A stretch of DNA of 17,888 nt from Clostridium sp. UBA4746 (GCA_002403785.1 DHIM01000064.1:1-17888); one strand, 5' to 3'. Counted from the first letter of the stretch, positions 6,270 through 15,067 are shown. The notes: generated by a model not told the origin, from the sequence alone. Program-made: numbers and translations.

Positions 6270-8912
6270 ATGGAAGAAAATAAAAATATCGATAAGAATT
6301 ATGATCCCAAAGAATTTGAAGAAAGACTTTATGCGTGGTGGGAAGAAAAAGGGTTTTTCACACCAAATGTTGATAAAAATAAAAAGCCTTTTACAGTAGT
6401 AATGCCACCACCAAATATTACAGGAAAATTGCACCTAGGTCATGCTCTTGATAATACTCTTCAAGACATTCTAATAAGAACTAAAAGAATGCAAGGGTAT
6501 AGCACACTGTGGCTTCCAGGTGAAGACCATGCTAGTATTGCAACAGAAGTAAAAGTTGAAAATGAACTTTTAAAGAAAGGCCTTAAGAAAAAAGAAATGG
6601 GAAGAGAAGCTTTCCTTGAAAAAGTTTGGGAGTGGACTAATGAATATAGAGCAAAAATAAGAGGACAAATAAGGAAAATGGGATGCTCTGTTGATTTTAC
6701 CCGTGAAAGCTTTACTATGGATGAAAATTTAAATCAGGCTGTAAGGGAAGTTTTCGTTAAGTTATATAATGATGGACTTATTTATAAGGGAAATAGGATA
6801 ACAAACTGGTGCCCAAAATGCAATACTGCAATATCGGATGCTGAAATAGAGTTTGAAGAACAAGAGGGTCACTTTTGGCATATAAAGTATCCAGTAGTGG
6901 GTAGTGATGAATTCTTAGAAATAGCTACGACAAGACCAGAAACTATGCTTGGAGATACGGCGGTAGCGGTAAATCCTAAGGATACACGTTATACACATTT
7001 AGTAGGAAAAAAAATAATGTTACCTTTAGTAAATAGAGAAATACCAATCGTTGAAGATGATTACGTTGATATAGAGTTTGGAACAGGTGCAGTTAAAATT
7101 ACTCCAGCACATGATCCTAATGATTATCAAATAGGAAAGAGACATAATCTACCAGAAATAGTAATTCTCAACGAAAATGCAACTATAAGTGATGGGTACG
7201 GAAAATATTCAGGCCTTGATAGATATGATGCACGAAAGGTTATTGTAGAAGATTTAGATCAGGCAGGACTACTTGTTAAAATAAAAGATCATGCTCATAA
7301 TGTAGGTACTCACGATAGATGTAAAACTACTGTAGAGCCAATGTTATCAGAGCAGTGGTACGTTAAAATGGAATCTCTTGCAAAGCCAGCAATCGATGCC
7401 GTTCGGGAAAAACAAACTAAGTTTGTTCCTGAGAGATTTGAAAAAACATACTTCAATTGGATGGAAAACATTCAAGATTGGTGTATATCAAGACAGTTAT
7501 GGTGGGGACATAGAATTCCAGTATGGTACTGCAAAGACTGTGGAGAAATGATAGTTGCTACAAATGAGCCAACAAATTGTACTAAGTGTAATAGTACAAA
7601 TCTTAATCAGGATAAAGATGTGCTAGATACATGGTTCAGTTCAGCATTGTGGCCTTTTTCGACACTTGGTTGGCCAAATAATACAGAGGATTTAAAATAT
7701 TTCTATCCAACAAGTGTTTTGGTAACGGGATACGACATTATATTCTTCTGGGTTGCAAGAATGATTTTTTCAGGTATTTACAATTTAAAGGAAGTACCAT
7801 TTGAAACAGTAATAATGCATGGAATGGTGAGAGATGAACAAGGTCGAAAAATGTCTAAGTCACTTGGAAATGGTATTGATCCACTAGATGTAATAGATAA
7901 ATATGGTGCAGATGCACTAAGATTCTCATTAGCAACAGGAAATTCTCCAGGAAGCGATATAAGATTTTATGAGTCAAGAGTGGAAGCCGCTAGAAACTTT
8001 GCTAATAAAATATGGAATGCTTCTAGGTTTGTTATGATGAACTTTAATGAAGAATTAATGACTAATTATAAAGATAGTAAAAATTACACTGTTGCAGATA
8101 AGTGGATATTGTCAAGAATGAACACTGTTACAAAAGAAGTTACGGAAAACATTGAGAAATATGAAATAGGGATAGCACTTCAAAAGACACATGACTTTAT
8201 GTGGACAGAATTCTGCGATTGGTATATTGAACTTGTTAAACCAGTGTTATATGCAGAAGATTGTGAGGCTAAAGGCATAGTACTAAATGTGTTAAATAAA
8301 GTACTAAAAACTGGGCTTAAATTACTTCATCCTGTTATGCCATTCATAACAGAAGAAATTTATACTCATTTAGATAATGAGTATGAATCTATAACAATTT
8401 CCAAATGGCCAGAGTATGATGCCACATTCAAAGACGAAAAAGCTGAAGAAAAAATGAACTATATAATAGAAGCAATAAAAGATGTAAGAAATGCTAGAAC
8501 TGGTATGAATGTAGCACCTTCAAGAAAAGCTAAGGTATTTATATATGCTTCAAAGGCAAAAGAAGCATTTGAGGAGGGCATGGTATATTTCCAAAAACTC
8601 GCATCAGCTAGTGAAGTAAAGTTTTTAAATTCCAAAGCTGAAGCGCCAGAAAATGTAGTTACAGTAGTGACTATTGGTGCCGAAATATATATGCCATTAC
8701 TTGAACTTGTAGATTTAGAAAAAGAATTAGAAAGATTGAATAAAGAAAAAGAAAAATTGAAAAAAGAAATAGATAGAGTAGAGAAGAAGCTTTGCAATGA
8801 AAAATTTACAGCTAAAGCTCCGGCAGAGGTAGTTGACGAGGAAAAGACTAAAGGGGAAAAATATAAAGAAATGTATAATTCCGTAATTCAAAGTATAAAA
8901 AACCTAAAATAA
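6270..8912 (+). CDS. valS: Valyl-tRNA synthetase
   Basis: An 880-aa class I aminoacyl-tRNA synthetase that charges tRNA-Val in the cytoplasm; length is normal for bacterial ValRS. The HIGH signature is HLGH at residues 55-58, after the PPPNITG segment. The KMSKS signature is at 527-531 (GRKMSKSLGNGIDP). The editing (CP1) domain, which hydrolyses mischarged Thr-tRNA, is seen from TTRPET (220-225) through GTGAVKITPAHDPND. CxxC pairs at 181/184, 421/424 and 437/440 look like zinc-binding elements. The anticodon-binding domain follows, and the last roughly 70 residues are the Lys/Glu-rich coiled-coil arm typical of ValRS (ELVDLEKELERLNKEKEKLK region). AGGAGG at 6256-6261 lies 8 nt before the ATG. 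It is controlled by the valine T-box upstream and ends with its own terminator, so it is probably monocistronic here. Confidence 0.98.
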   Translation: MEENKNIDKNYDPKEFEERLYAWWEEKGFFTPNVDKNKKPFTVVMPPPNITGKLHLGHALDNTLQDILIRTKRMQGYSTLWLPGEDHASIATEVKVENELLKKGLKKKEMGREAFLEKVWEWTNEYRAKIRGQIRKMGCSVDFTRESFTMDENLNQAVREVFVKLYNDGLIYKGNRITNWCPKCNTAISDAEIEFEEQEGHFWHIKYPVVGSDEFLEIATTRPETMLGDTAVAVNPKDTRYTHLVGKKIMLPLVNREIPIVEDDYVDIEFGTGAVKITPAHDPNDYQIGKRHNLPEIVILNENATISDGYGKYSGLDRYDARKVIVEDLDQAGLLVKIKDHAHNVGTHDRCKTTVEPMLSEQWYVKMESLAKPAIDAVREKQTKFVPERFEKTYFNWMENIQDWCISRQLWWGHRIPVWYCKDCGEMIVATNEPTNCTKCNSTNLNQDKDVLDTWFSSALWPFSTLGWPNNTEDLKYFYPTSVLVTGYDIIFFWVARMIFSGIYNLKEVPFETVIMHGMVRDEQGRKMSKSLGNGIDPLDVIDKYGADALRFSLATGNSPGSDIRFYESRVEAARNFANKIWNASRFVMMNFNEELMTNYKDSKNYTVADKWILSRMNTVTKEVTENIEKYEIGIALQKTHDFMWTEFCDWYIELVKPVLYAEDCEAKGIVLNVLNKVLKTGLKLLHPVMPFITEEIYTHLDNEYESITISKWPEYDATFKDEKAEEKMNYIIEAIKDVRNARTGMNVAPSRKAKVFIYASKAKEAFEEGMVYFQKLASASEVKFLNSKAEAPENVVTVVTIGAEIYMPLLELVDLEKELERLNKEKEKLKKEIDRVEKKLCNEKFTAKAPAEVVDEEKTKGEKYKEMYNSVIQSIKNLK

Positions 8913-8935
8913 TTTCAATTACAAAATAAACTTAT

Positions 8936-8979
8936 AACTATAGGACAGACATTCCCAAAGTCTATCCTATAGTTTTTTG
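8936..8979 (+). terminator. Intrinsic terminator after valS
   Basis: AACTATAGGACAGAC (8936-8950) pairs with GTCTATCCTATAGTT (8960-8974) with one mismatch, followed by a T run ending near 8978. It separates valS from the S-box operon. Confidence 0.85.
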
Positions 8980-9063
8980 TTTTAATACTAAAAAAATGTA
9001 TAAAGTACATTTTGGTGAAATGGGTGCAATTTACAATTAACATAAAGATTAAGTGGAAAACTG

Positions 9064-9092
9064 TTGACATTTATTTATTTATTTGCTATTAT
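9064..9092 (+). promoter_or_regulatory. Sigma-A promoter of the S-box / peptide transporter operon
   Basis: TTGACA at 9064-9069, a 17-nt spacer, and TATTAT at 9087-9092 preceded by an extended -10 TGC (9084-9086). The transcript would start about 35 nt before riboswitch helix P1. Confidence 0.75.
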
Positions 9093-9133
9093 TTTTATAA
9101 TATTAAATATTACAAAATTAAATAATTAATCTA

Positions 9134-9291
9134 CTTCTTATCCAGAGTGGCAGAGGGACTGGCCCTATGAAGCCCGACAACCAGCATTCACACCTGAATG
9201 CAATGGTGTTAATTCCAGTAGGTTTTACTTAGAAGATGAGAAGCTAAATTTGGTATCATCCTTCTTTAGCTTTTCTAGAGAAGGATTTTTT
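9134..9291 (+). promoter_or_regulatory. SAM-I (S-box) riboswitch with terminator
   Basis: The leader matches the S-box core: CTTATCCAGAGTGGCAGAGG, then GACTGGCCCTATGAAGCCC and GACAACC (9137-9182), a variable hairpin, GGTG with AATTCC (9205-9216), and a closing GATGAGAAG. Helix P1 pairs CTTCTTATC (9134-9142) with GATGAGAAG (9235-9243). The P1 3' strand together with GCTAAA (GAGAAGCTAAA, 9238-9248) can instead pair with TTTAGCTTTTCT (9265-9276) to form an antiterminator, leaving the terminator ATCCTTCT/AGAAGGAT plus T run (9258-9291) unformed. SAM binding would stabilise P1, free the terminator and switch the operon off. This is the standard S-box OFF mechanism, seen directly in the complementarity. 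Confidence 0.96.
9258..9291 (+). terminator. SAM-dependent intrinsic terminator of the S-box leader
   Basis: ATCCTTCT (9258-9265) and AGAAGGAT (9279-9286) form the stem, followed by six T (9286-9291). Its loop and 5' arm overlap the predicted antiterminator strand. Confidence 0.88.
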
Positions 9292-9335
9292 ATTTAATCA
9301 GAAGTGATAGTTTAGTAATTTAGGGGGGACTATTA

Positions 9336-11012
9336 ATGAAAAGCAAAAAAATTATTTCAGCAGTAATTGTAGCCTTAGTGTTAAGTGTGGCATTAGTTGG
9401 TTGCTCAAGCAAAGGTAGTGATAGTTCAAGTACAACAAAATCAACAAGTACTAAACTCGATGCTGATCAAACAGCTAACATACTTGGTTACGATTACACA
9501 TCACTTGATCCTGCAGTAGTTAGTGACATGGAATCATTTACTACACTTACAAATGTTGATGAAGGGCTTATGAGAGAAGTGTCAAAGGATGGTAAGACTA
9601 TAACTGTTCTTGCTGGGGCAGATAAGATGACAACTAATGCTGACCATACAATATACACTTTCCATATTAGGGCTAGTAAGTGGTCAGATGGAAAGGCAGT
9701 TAGGGCTCAAGATTATGTCTACGGATGGCAAAGATTGGCTAACCCAAAAATAAGTCAAGATTACCTTGGATTCCTTAATGAAATGGGAGTTAAAGGAGCA
9801 ACTGATACAGGTGTTGCTAAACCAGAAGACTTGGGAATAAAAGCAATTGATGATAATACTTTCCAAGTTACGCTTGCAAAACCAAGTGCTTACTTTGAAA
9901 GTACATTGAATTTTAAAGGATTGGTTCCACAAAGAGAAGATATAGTGAAAAAACTAGGAGATCAATATGGTCAAGATTTTAAGGGAATGGTTTATAATGG
10001 ACCATTTGTAGTTTCAGATCATACAAAAAGTACTAAGGTTGTTTATACGAAAAATGACAAGTACTGGGATGCGGCTAATGTAAAGCTCACAACTGTTAAT
10101 GCTCAGGTAATTGACGAGCCAGCTACTTTCAATAAAATGTTTGAAGCTAAGGAAATTGATATGATTAGGGGAACTACTGATTACCTTGCACCACTACAAA
10201 AGGAAGCAAAAGCAGGGGACATTTCATACTTTAAGGGTTATGATCCATCAGTATACTACTATATTTTTAATAATAAGACTAAGGCATTATCAAATGCAAA
10301 GGTAAGACAAGCTCTATCACTTGCATACGATAGACAGGTGCAAATAAATACAGTATTCAAACAACATTATGTTGCTAAGGGACTCATTCCAAACAAGATA
10401 ATGCTTGGAAAAGTTGAGTATAGAACAGCGGTACCAGAACCATTAAAATCAGTTAAAGATGATCCCAAAAAACTTTTATCTGAGGGATTAAAGGAATTGG
10501 GTTTAAATTCAGATCCATCAAAAATTACTTTAAAGTTATTAATGTCTAAAGCAACTTCAATTACAACAGCTCAAGCTCAGTTTATTCAAGCTCAATATAA
10601 GAAAAATCTTGGAATAAATGTTTCAATTACTTATTCAGTGGATGCTCCTTCTTATTTTAAAGCTAGAACAGCTGGTGAATTTGATATTTGTGCTGGAGGT
10701 TGGGGTGCTGATTATAATGATGTTATTTCTTTCTTTAACTTATTTACATCAACTAACGGAAATAACAATGGTAAATATAGCAATGCAAAATATGATGCTT
10801 TAATTGCAAAGGGAAAAACAGAATTGGATGCTACAAAGAGATTAGCTATATTTAAAGAAGCAGAAGATATTCTTATAGCTAAAGACGCTGGAGTTTCTCC
10901 ATATTACTACAGAGAAATAGATTCATTTACTCAGAATTATTTAAAGGGAATGTATGTACCAATATTTGGTGGATATTATGACCTTAAAACTGCATACGTT
11001 TCAGGTAAATAG
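9336..11012 (+). CDS. oppA: Oligopeptide/dipeptide ABC transporter substrate-binding lipoprotein (OppA/DppE type)
   Basis: A 558-aa family 5 extracellular solute-binding protein (SBP_bac_5). The signal peptide ends in the lipobox ALVGC with Cys23 as the lipid anchor, followed by a Ser/Thr-rich linker. The mature part shows family features: SLDPAVVSDMESF near the N-terminus, YTFHIRASKWSDGKAVRAQDYVYGWQRL in the first lobe, NGPFVVSDH, and NNKTKALSNAKVRQALSLAYDR in the hinge region. It should capture peptides at the cell surface and hand them to the permeases encoded downstream. The RBS is AGGGGGG (9322-9328), 7 nt before the ATG. As first gene after the SAM-I riboswitch, its expression should rise when methionine/SAM is short, suggesting methionine-containing peptides or a related sulfur compound as ligand (inference). 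The gene symbol is by family; the true ligand is not shown. Confidence 0.93.
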   Translation: MKSKKIISAVIVALVLSVALVGCSSKGSDSSSTTKSTSTKLDADQTANILGYDYTSLDPAVVSDMESFTTLTNVDEGLMREVSKDGKTITVLAGADKMTTNADHTIYTFHIRASKWSDGKAVRAQDYVYGWQRLANPKISQDYLGFLNEMGVKGATDTGVAKPEDLGIKAIDDNTFQVTLAKPSAYFESTLNFKGLVPQREDIVKKLGDQYGQDFKGMVYNGPFVVSDHTKSTKVVYTKNDKYWDAANVKLTTVNAQVIDEPATFNKMFEAKEIDMIRGTTDYLAPLQKEAKAGDISYFKGYDPSVYYYIFNNKTKALSNAKVRQALSLAYDRQVQINTVFKQHYVAKGLIPNKIMLGKVEYRTAVPEPLKSVKDDPKKLLSEGLKELGLNSDPSKITLKLLMSKATSITTAQAQFIQAQYKKNLGINVSITYSVDAPSYFKARTAGEFDICAGGWGADYNDVISFFNLFTSTNGNNNGKYSNAKYDALIAKGKTELDATKRLAIFKEAEDILIAKDAGVSPYYYREIDSFTQNYLKGMYVPIFGGYYDLKTAYVSGK

Positions 11013-11034
11013 AATGTATAAAATTTAATTAAAC

Positions 11035-11067
11035 ACTGCAACAGAACTAATAATGTTTTGTTGCAGT
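11035..11067 (+). other. Stem-loop between the binding-protein gene and the first permease gene
   Basis: A perfect 9-bp stem, ACTGCAACA (11035-11043) with TGTTGCAGT (11059-11067), encloses a 15-nt loop and is followed by AATTTTA, which is too poor in U for a strong terminator. Such hairpins after binding-protein genes often reduce downstream transcription or protect the upstream mRNA 3' end, giving more binding protein than permease. That role is inferred here. Confidence 0.6.
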
Positions 11068-11095
11068 AATTTTATGATAGGAGGATAAAAATTGT

Positions 11096-12046
11096 ATGCC
11101 TAAGTATATATTAAAAAGGATTGGCTACATGATCATTACACTTTGGGTTGTTGCGACTATTACTTTTGTGCTTATAAATGCAATACCAGGAGACCCAATT
11201 TCGGCTTCAGCAGGTAAAGTTCTTGACAAAAAGGTAGCTGCAGAAATAATGAAAAAATATCAGTTAGATCAACCAGAGTATGTAAGATATGGTACATATA
11301 TTAAAGATTTAGTTCATGGTGACATGGGAATGTCAATACATTACCCAGGTCAAAAGGTAAATGATATTATTGCTAAAGAGTTCCCAGTTTCATTAAGATT
11401 AGCATTGCAAGCGGTAACAATAGGAATAGTTTTCGGAATAATTTTAGGTATTATTGCAGCTTTTAAGAGAAATACATGGGTGGATTATACAGTCATCTTC
11501 ATTGCACTCATAGGGGTTTGCGTTCCTGGTTTTGTTTTAGCAATTCTTCTACAATACGGTCTAGGAGCAAAATTTGATTTAAAAATAGCAGGATGGTCTG
11601 CAAAAAGTCTGTTCGATATATATAGATATTCATTATTGCCTTCAATTGCACTAGCTATGGCGGGGCTCGCATCAAATGCAAGATTTATGAGGACTTCTGT
11701 GCTTGAAGTAATTAATCAAGATTATGTCTTGACTGCAAAGTCAAAAGGTGTTGGTCAAGTATCTTTAGTATGGAAACATATTATAAGAAACGCTATACTA
11801 CCAGTAGTTACAATGATAGGACCTAGAATAGCGTATGTAATCACTGGCTCCTTAGTTGTAGAAAGCATATTCAGTATACCAGGGTTAGGTAGGGAATTGG
11901 TTTCCGCAATTTCTAATAGAGATTATACTGTAGTTATGTCTCTAACTGTATTTTTTGCTTTCTTATACATCGTTTCTTTACTTATTGTAGACATAGTTTA
12001 TGTTTTAGTTGATCCTAGAATTAAATTGACTCAAAGGAAAGGGTAA
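11096..12046 (+). CDS. oppB: Peptide ABC transporter permease, first subunit (OppB/DppB type)
   Basis: A 316-aa polytopic membrane protein of the BPD_transp_1 permease family. It starts with the usual short cytoplasmic MPKYILKRIGYMIITLWVVATITF segment containing TM1, and the first extracytoplasmic loop carries NAIPGDP. About five more hydrophobic segments follow. The cytoplasmic EAA-type loop (DYVLTAKSKGVGQVSLVWKH region, residues about 209-228) docks on the ATPases. AGGAGG (11079-11084) lies 11 nt before the ATG, slightly far. It forms the transmembrane channel with the next gene product. Confidence 0.93.
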   Translation: MPKYILKRIGYMIITLWVVATITFVLINAIPGDPISASAGKVLDKKVAAEIMKKYQLDQPEYVRYGTYIKDLVHGDMGMSIHYPGQKVNDIIAKEFPVSLRLALQAVTIGIVFGIILGIIAAFKRNTWVDYTVIFIALIGVCVPGFVLAILLQYGLGAKFDLKIAGWSAKSLFDIYRYSLLPSIALAMAGLASNARFMRTSVLEVINQDYVLTAKSKGVGQVSLVWKHIIRNAILPVVTMIGPRIAYVITGSLVVESIFSIPGLGRELVSAISNRDYTVVMSLTVFFAFLYIVSLLIVDIVYVLVDPRIKLTQRKG

Positions 12047-12057
12047 GGAGATATGGT

Positions 12058-12975
12058 ATGAAAAAGTATAGCGAAGATTTATTTAAAACTATAGGATATT
12101 CGAAGTCGAATTTAGATGTTATGGTAAGGCCTAATGTAAGTTATTGGCAAGATGCATGGAGAAGACTTAAGAAAAATAAGGTTGCAATGGTATCCATGGT
12201 AATTCTAATAGTAATAATTGTTATGTCTATAATAGGACCAATGATTGCCTCTGTTAATTATCAAGAGCAAAATTATGATATTTTAGATAAAACTCCAATG
12301 GCTAAACATTGGTTTGGAACTGATAATTTGGGAAGAGACTTATTCGGAAGACTTTGGATGGGTGCAAGAGTATCTTTAAGAATTGGTTTTGTAGGTACTT
12401 TAATTGAACTTTTTGTTGGATGTGTATATGGTGGTATATGTGGATATTTTGGTGGCATGGTCGATACAATACTTATGAGAATAGTTGAAGTAATTGTAAG
12501 TGTACCTTACCTCATTGTGGTTATTCTATTGTTACTAGTGTTACCAAAAGGAGAGATGACAATTATTATTGCACTTTGTATAACTGGATGGACAGGCATA
12601 GCCAGGCTTATTAGAGGACAAGTTATGCAGCTTAAAGAATCGGAATATGTATTAGCTGCAAAAGCATTAGGTGCTAGTCCAACCAGAATTATTGCAAAGC
12701 ATTTAATTCCTAATACCATTGGAATTATACTTGTTTATATGTCTATGGATATACCAGCTTTTATTTTTGATGAAGCATTTTTGAGCTTTCTTGGGCTTGG
12801 TATTCAATCTCCTAAGACTAGTTGGGGAGCTTTAATTTTTGATGGTCAAAGTCAGATGATGTTCCATCCTCATGAATTTATATTCCCAGCAATAGCAATA
12901 AGTATAACAATGTTAGCATTTAATTTACTTGGCGATGGTTTAAGAGATGCTCTTGATCCAAAACTTAGACAGTAG
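12058..12975 (+). CDS. oppC: Peptide ABC transporter permease, second subunit (OppC/DppC type)
   Basis: A 305-aa permease with the OppC-type N-terminal cytoplasmic tail (YWQDAWRRLKKNKVAMVSM) before TM1, then the conserved HWFGTDNLGRDLFGRLWMGARVSL segment typical of OppC/DppC. The EAA-type ATPase-docking loop is SEYVLAAKALGASPTRIIAKH. The C-terminal FNLLGDGLRDALDPKLRQ is also characteristic. AAGGAG at 12045-12050, overlapping the stop codon of the preceding gene, is its RBS; the gap between the two genes is 11 nt, indicating one transcript. Confidence 0.94.
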   Translation: MKKYSEDLFKTIGYSKSNLDVMVRPNVSYWQDAWRRLKKNKVAMVSMVILIVIIVMSIIGPMIASVNYQEQNYDILDKTPMAKHWFGTDNLGRDLFGRLWMGARVSLRIGFVGTLIELFVGCVYGGICGYFGGMVDTILMRIVEVIVSVPYLIVVILLLLVLPKGEMTIIIALCITGWTGIARLIRGQVMQLKESEYVLAAKALGASPTRIIAKHLIPNTIGIILVYMSMDIPAFIFDEAFLSFLGLGIQSPKTSWGALIFDGQSQMMFHPHEFIFPAIAISITMLAFNLLGDGLRDALDPKLRQ

Positions 12976-12987
12976 GGAGGTGTTTAT

Positions 12988-14007
12988 ATGTCAAAGTTGC
13001 TTGAAGTTAAAAATTTACATGTTTCGTATCATACATATGCTGGAGAAGTTCAATCAGTAAGGGGTATAAGCTTCGAAGTAAATGAAGGTGAAACTCTTGC
13101 AATAGTTGGAGAATCTGGTTGTGGAAAAACAGTAACAGCAAAATCTCTTATGAGGTTAATACAAACTCCACCTGGTGAGATCAAAAAGGGATCCGAGATA
13201 TTATATAAAGGTAATGATATTTTAAAAATGAATCAACAAGAATTAAGGCATTTTAGGGGTGCTGAAATCAGTATGATTTTCCAAGATCCTATGACTTCTT
13301 TAAACCCTACTATGACTATTGGAAAGCAGATAGCAGAAAGCTTAATTATCCATAGAAACATGAAAAAGAAAGAAGCTATGAATGAAGCTATAAAGATGTT
13401 AAAACTTGTTAATATTCCTAATGCAGAAAGAAGAGTAAAACAATATCCACATGAATTTTCAGGCGGAATGAGGCAGAGGGCAATGATTGCTATCGCACTT
13501 GCATGTATACCTAAAATTCTTGTGGCAGATGAACCTACAACAGCACTCGATGTTACAATTCAAGCTCAAATAATGGATCTTATAAAGGACCTTCAGAATA
13601 AACTTGGTACAGCTGTTGTATTAATTACACATGATTTAGGAGTAGTTGCAGATGTTGCGGATAAAATTCAAGTTATGTATGCTGGTAAGATAATTGAAAG
13701 AGGAAATACGGATGAAATATTTTATGATCCTAAACATCCATATACATGGGCACTTCTTCAATCAGTTCCTAGACTAGAGACTGGTCATAAAGATAGTCTG
13801 TATTCTATTAAGGGAACTCCACCTGATTTGGTAAAGCCACCAGTTGGTTGTCCATTTGCTCCAAGATGTGAATATGCTATGGAAATATGTAAGCAAGAAA
13901 TGCCAGAAGCTACTATAATTTCTGATACTCATCAAGCTTCATGTTGGTTACAACATGCGAATGCACCTAAAGTTGAAGTGCCCTTTGAAATTGGGGGTGT
14001 AAATTAA
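12988..14007 (+). CDS. oppD: Peptide ABC transporter ATPase (OppD/DppD type)
   Basis: A 339-aa cytoplasmic ATPase that powers peptide import. Walker A is GESGCGKT at residues 41-48, the ABC signature FSGGMRQR is at 157-164, Walker B with the D-loop is ILVADEPTTALDV, and the switch histidine is in LITHDLG. The C-terminal oligopeptide-transporter domain contains GCPFAPRCEYAMEICKQ and a last cysteine in ASCWL. This four-cysteine pattern binds a [4Fe-4S] cluster in some characterised DppD/OppD proteins. GGGAGGTG immediately after the stop of the preceding gene gives a strong RBS 5 nt before the ATG. Its stop overlaps the start of the next gene (TAATG). Confidence 0.95.
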   Translation: MSKLLEVKNLHVSYHTYAGEVQSVRGISFEVNEGETLAIVGESGCGKTVTAKSLMRLIQTPPGEIKKGSEILYKGNDILKMNQQELRHFRGAEISMIFQDPMTSLNPTMTIGKQIAESLIIHRNMKKKEAMNEAIKMLKLVNIPNAERRVKQYPHEFSGGMRQRAMIAIALACIPKILVADEPTTALDVTIQAQIMDLIKDLQNKLGTAVVLITHDLGVVADVADKIQVMYAGKIIERGNTDEIFYDPKHPYTWALLQSVPRLETGHKDSLYSIKGTPPDLVKPPVGCPFAPRCEYAMEICKQEMPEATIISDTHQASCWLQHANAPKVEVPFEIGGVN

Positions 14008-14975
14008 TGGCTGAAAATGAAAAAGAAAATTTAATTGTAGTAAAAAATTTAAAAAAATATTTTCAAGTTGGTAAACATGAAACACTAAAAGCTGTTGATG
14101 ATGTTTCCTTTGTAATTAAAAAAGGAGAAACCTTAGGGCTAGTTGGTGAATCAGGTTGTGGTAAGACTACCTGCGGAAGAACTGTAATGGGGTTATACCC
14201 AGCTACAGATGGAGAAGTACTTTTTGATGGCATAAGTATTCATGGATTAAAAGGAAAAGCTAAAAGAGATTTTTGTAGGCATGCACAAATAATATTTCAA
14301 GATCCTTATGCATCATTAAACCCTAGAATGACTGTTGGAGATATTGTAGGGGAAGGTATAGATATTCATAAACTATATACAGGACAGAAGAAAGCAGAAA
14401 AAATTCAAGAAGTACTTCAAATGGTTGGATTGAACAAAGAACATGCATCTAGATTTCCACATGAATTTTCAGGGGGGCAGAGGCAAAGAATAGGTATAGC
14501 TAGAGCTCTTGCTATAGAACCTAAATTTATTGTTTGTGATGAACCTATTTCGGCTTTAGATGTTTCGATTCAAGCTCAAGTAGTTAACCTATTAATAAAA
14601 CTTCAAAAGGAACTTGGTTTGACTTACTTATTTATAGCTCATGATTTATCTATGGTTAAGCATATATCTGATAGAGTTGGTGTAATGTATTTAGGTAAAT
14701 TGGTTGAACTTGCACCAAGTGGAATTTTATATGAAAATCCAATGCATCCATATACTAAAGCCTTACTTTCATCTATTCCGATTGCTGATCCTATTCAATC
14801 TAAAAGTAAAAGCAGGATAATGCTCGAGGGAGAAGTGCCAAGTCCAATAAATACTAAACCAGGTTGTGGATTTGTTCAAAGATGTAAATATGCTATGGAC
14901 TGTTGCTCCAGTGAAACACCAGAGTTAAAAGAAATAAAACCAGAACATTTTGTAGCCTGTCACTTGTTAAAGTAA
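14007..14975 (+). CDS. oppF: Peptide ABC transporter ATPase (OppF/DppF type)
   Basis: A 322-aa second nucleotide-binding subunit that pairs with OppD. Walker A is GESGCGKT, the signature is FSGGQRQRIGIARALA, Walker B/D-loop is CDEPISALDVSIQAQV, and the switch histidine is in FIAHDLS. The C-terminal domain has GCGFVQRCKYAMDCCSSETP and a final VACHLL, again a cysteine pattern that fits an Fe-S site, here with an extra adjacent cysteine. Translation is likely coupled to oppD through the TAATG overlap, helped by GGGGGTG at 13993-13999. It is the last gene of the five-gene operon; no ordinary terminator follows except the perfect inverted repeat at 15024-15067. Confidence 0.95.
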   Translation: MAENEKENLIVVKNLKKYFQVGKHETLKAVDDVSFVIKKGETLGLVGESGCGKTTCGRTVMGLYPATDGEVLFDGISIHGLKGKAKRDFCRHAQIIFQDPYASLNPRMTVGDIVGEGIDIHKLYTGQKKAEKIQEVLQMVGLNKEHASRFPHEFSGGQRQRIGIARALAIEPKFIVCDEPISALDVSIQAQVVNLLIKLQKELGLTYLFIAHDLSMVKHISDRVGVMYLGKLVELAPSGILYENPMHPYTKALLSSIPIADPIQSKSKSRIMLEGEVPSPINTKPGCGFVQRCKYAMDCCSSETPELKEIKPEHFVACHLLK

Positions 14976-15023
14976 TTAAGAACTAGGTAATAGATAGAAA
15001 TAAAATAATTTGTAAACAAAAAG

Positions 15024-15067
15024 GGGACGGTTAACAACTAATTGGGTAATTAGTTGTTAACCGTCCC
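15024..15067. repeat. Perfect 20-bp inverted repeat (REP-like), probable terminator of the transporter operon
   Basis: The left arm begins GGGACGGTTAACAAC (15024-15043) and is perfectly complementary over 20 nt to the right arm ending GTTGTTAACCGTCCC (15048-15067), around a 4-nt GGGT loop. It is flanked by AAAAAG on the left and TACTTTTT on the right, so a transcript would form a very stable hairpin followed after 3 nt by a short U run. GGGGACGGTT-type palindromes recur in clostridial genomes as REP-like dispersed repeats (recalled family pattern, not checked here). Confidence 0.8.

Noticed and set aside
8459..8797. 112-codon minus-strand reading frame within valS
   Set aside because: It is a shadow of the coiled-coil coding region, rich in Phe/Ser from reversed Lys/Glu codons, with no family resemblance.
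8993..9013. AAAATGTA / TACATTTT 8-bp inverted repeat with a 5-nt loop after valS
   Set aside because: It is AT-rich and short. It could be an operator or chance; nothing else supports a function, and the strong valS terminator is already upstream.
9096..9101. Perfect TATAAT downstream of the TTGACA before the S-box
   Set aside because: The spacing to TTGACA is 26 nt, too long; TGCTATTAT at 9084-9092 with a 17-nt spacer is the better -10.
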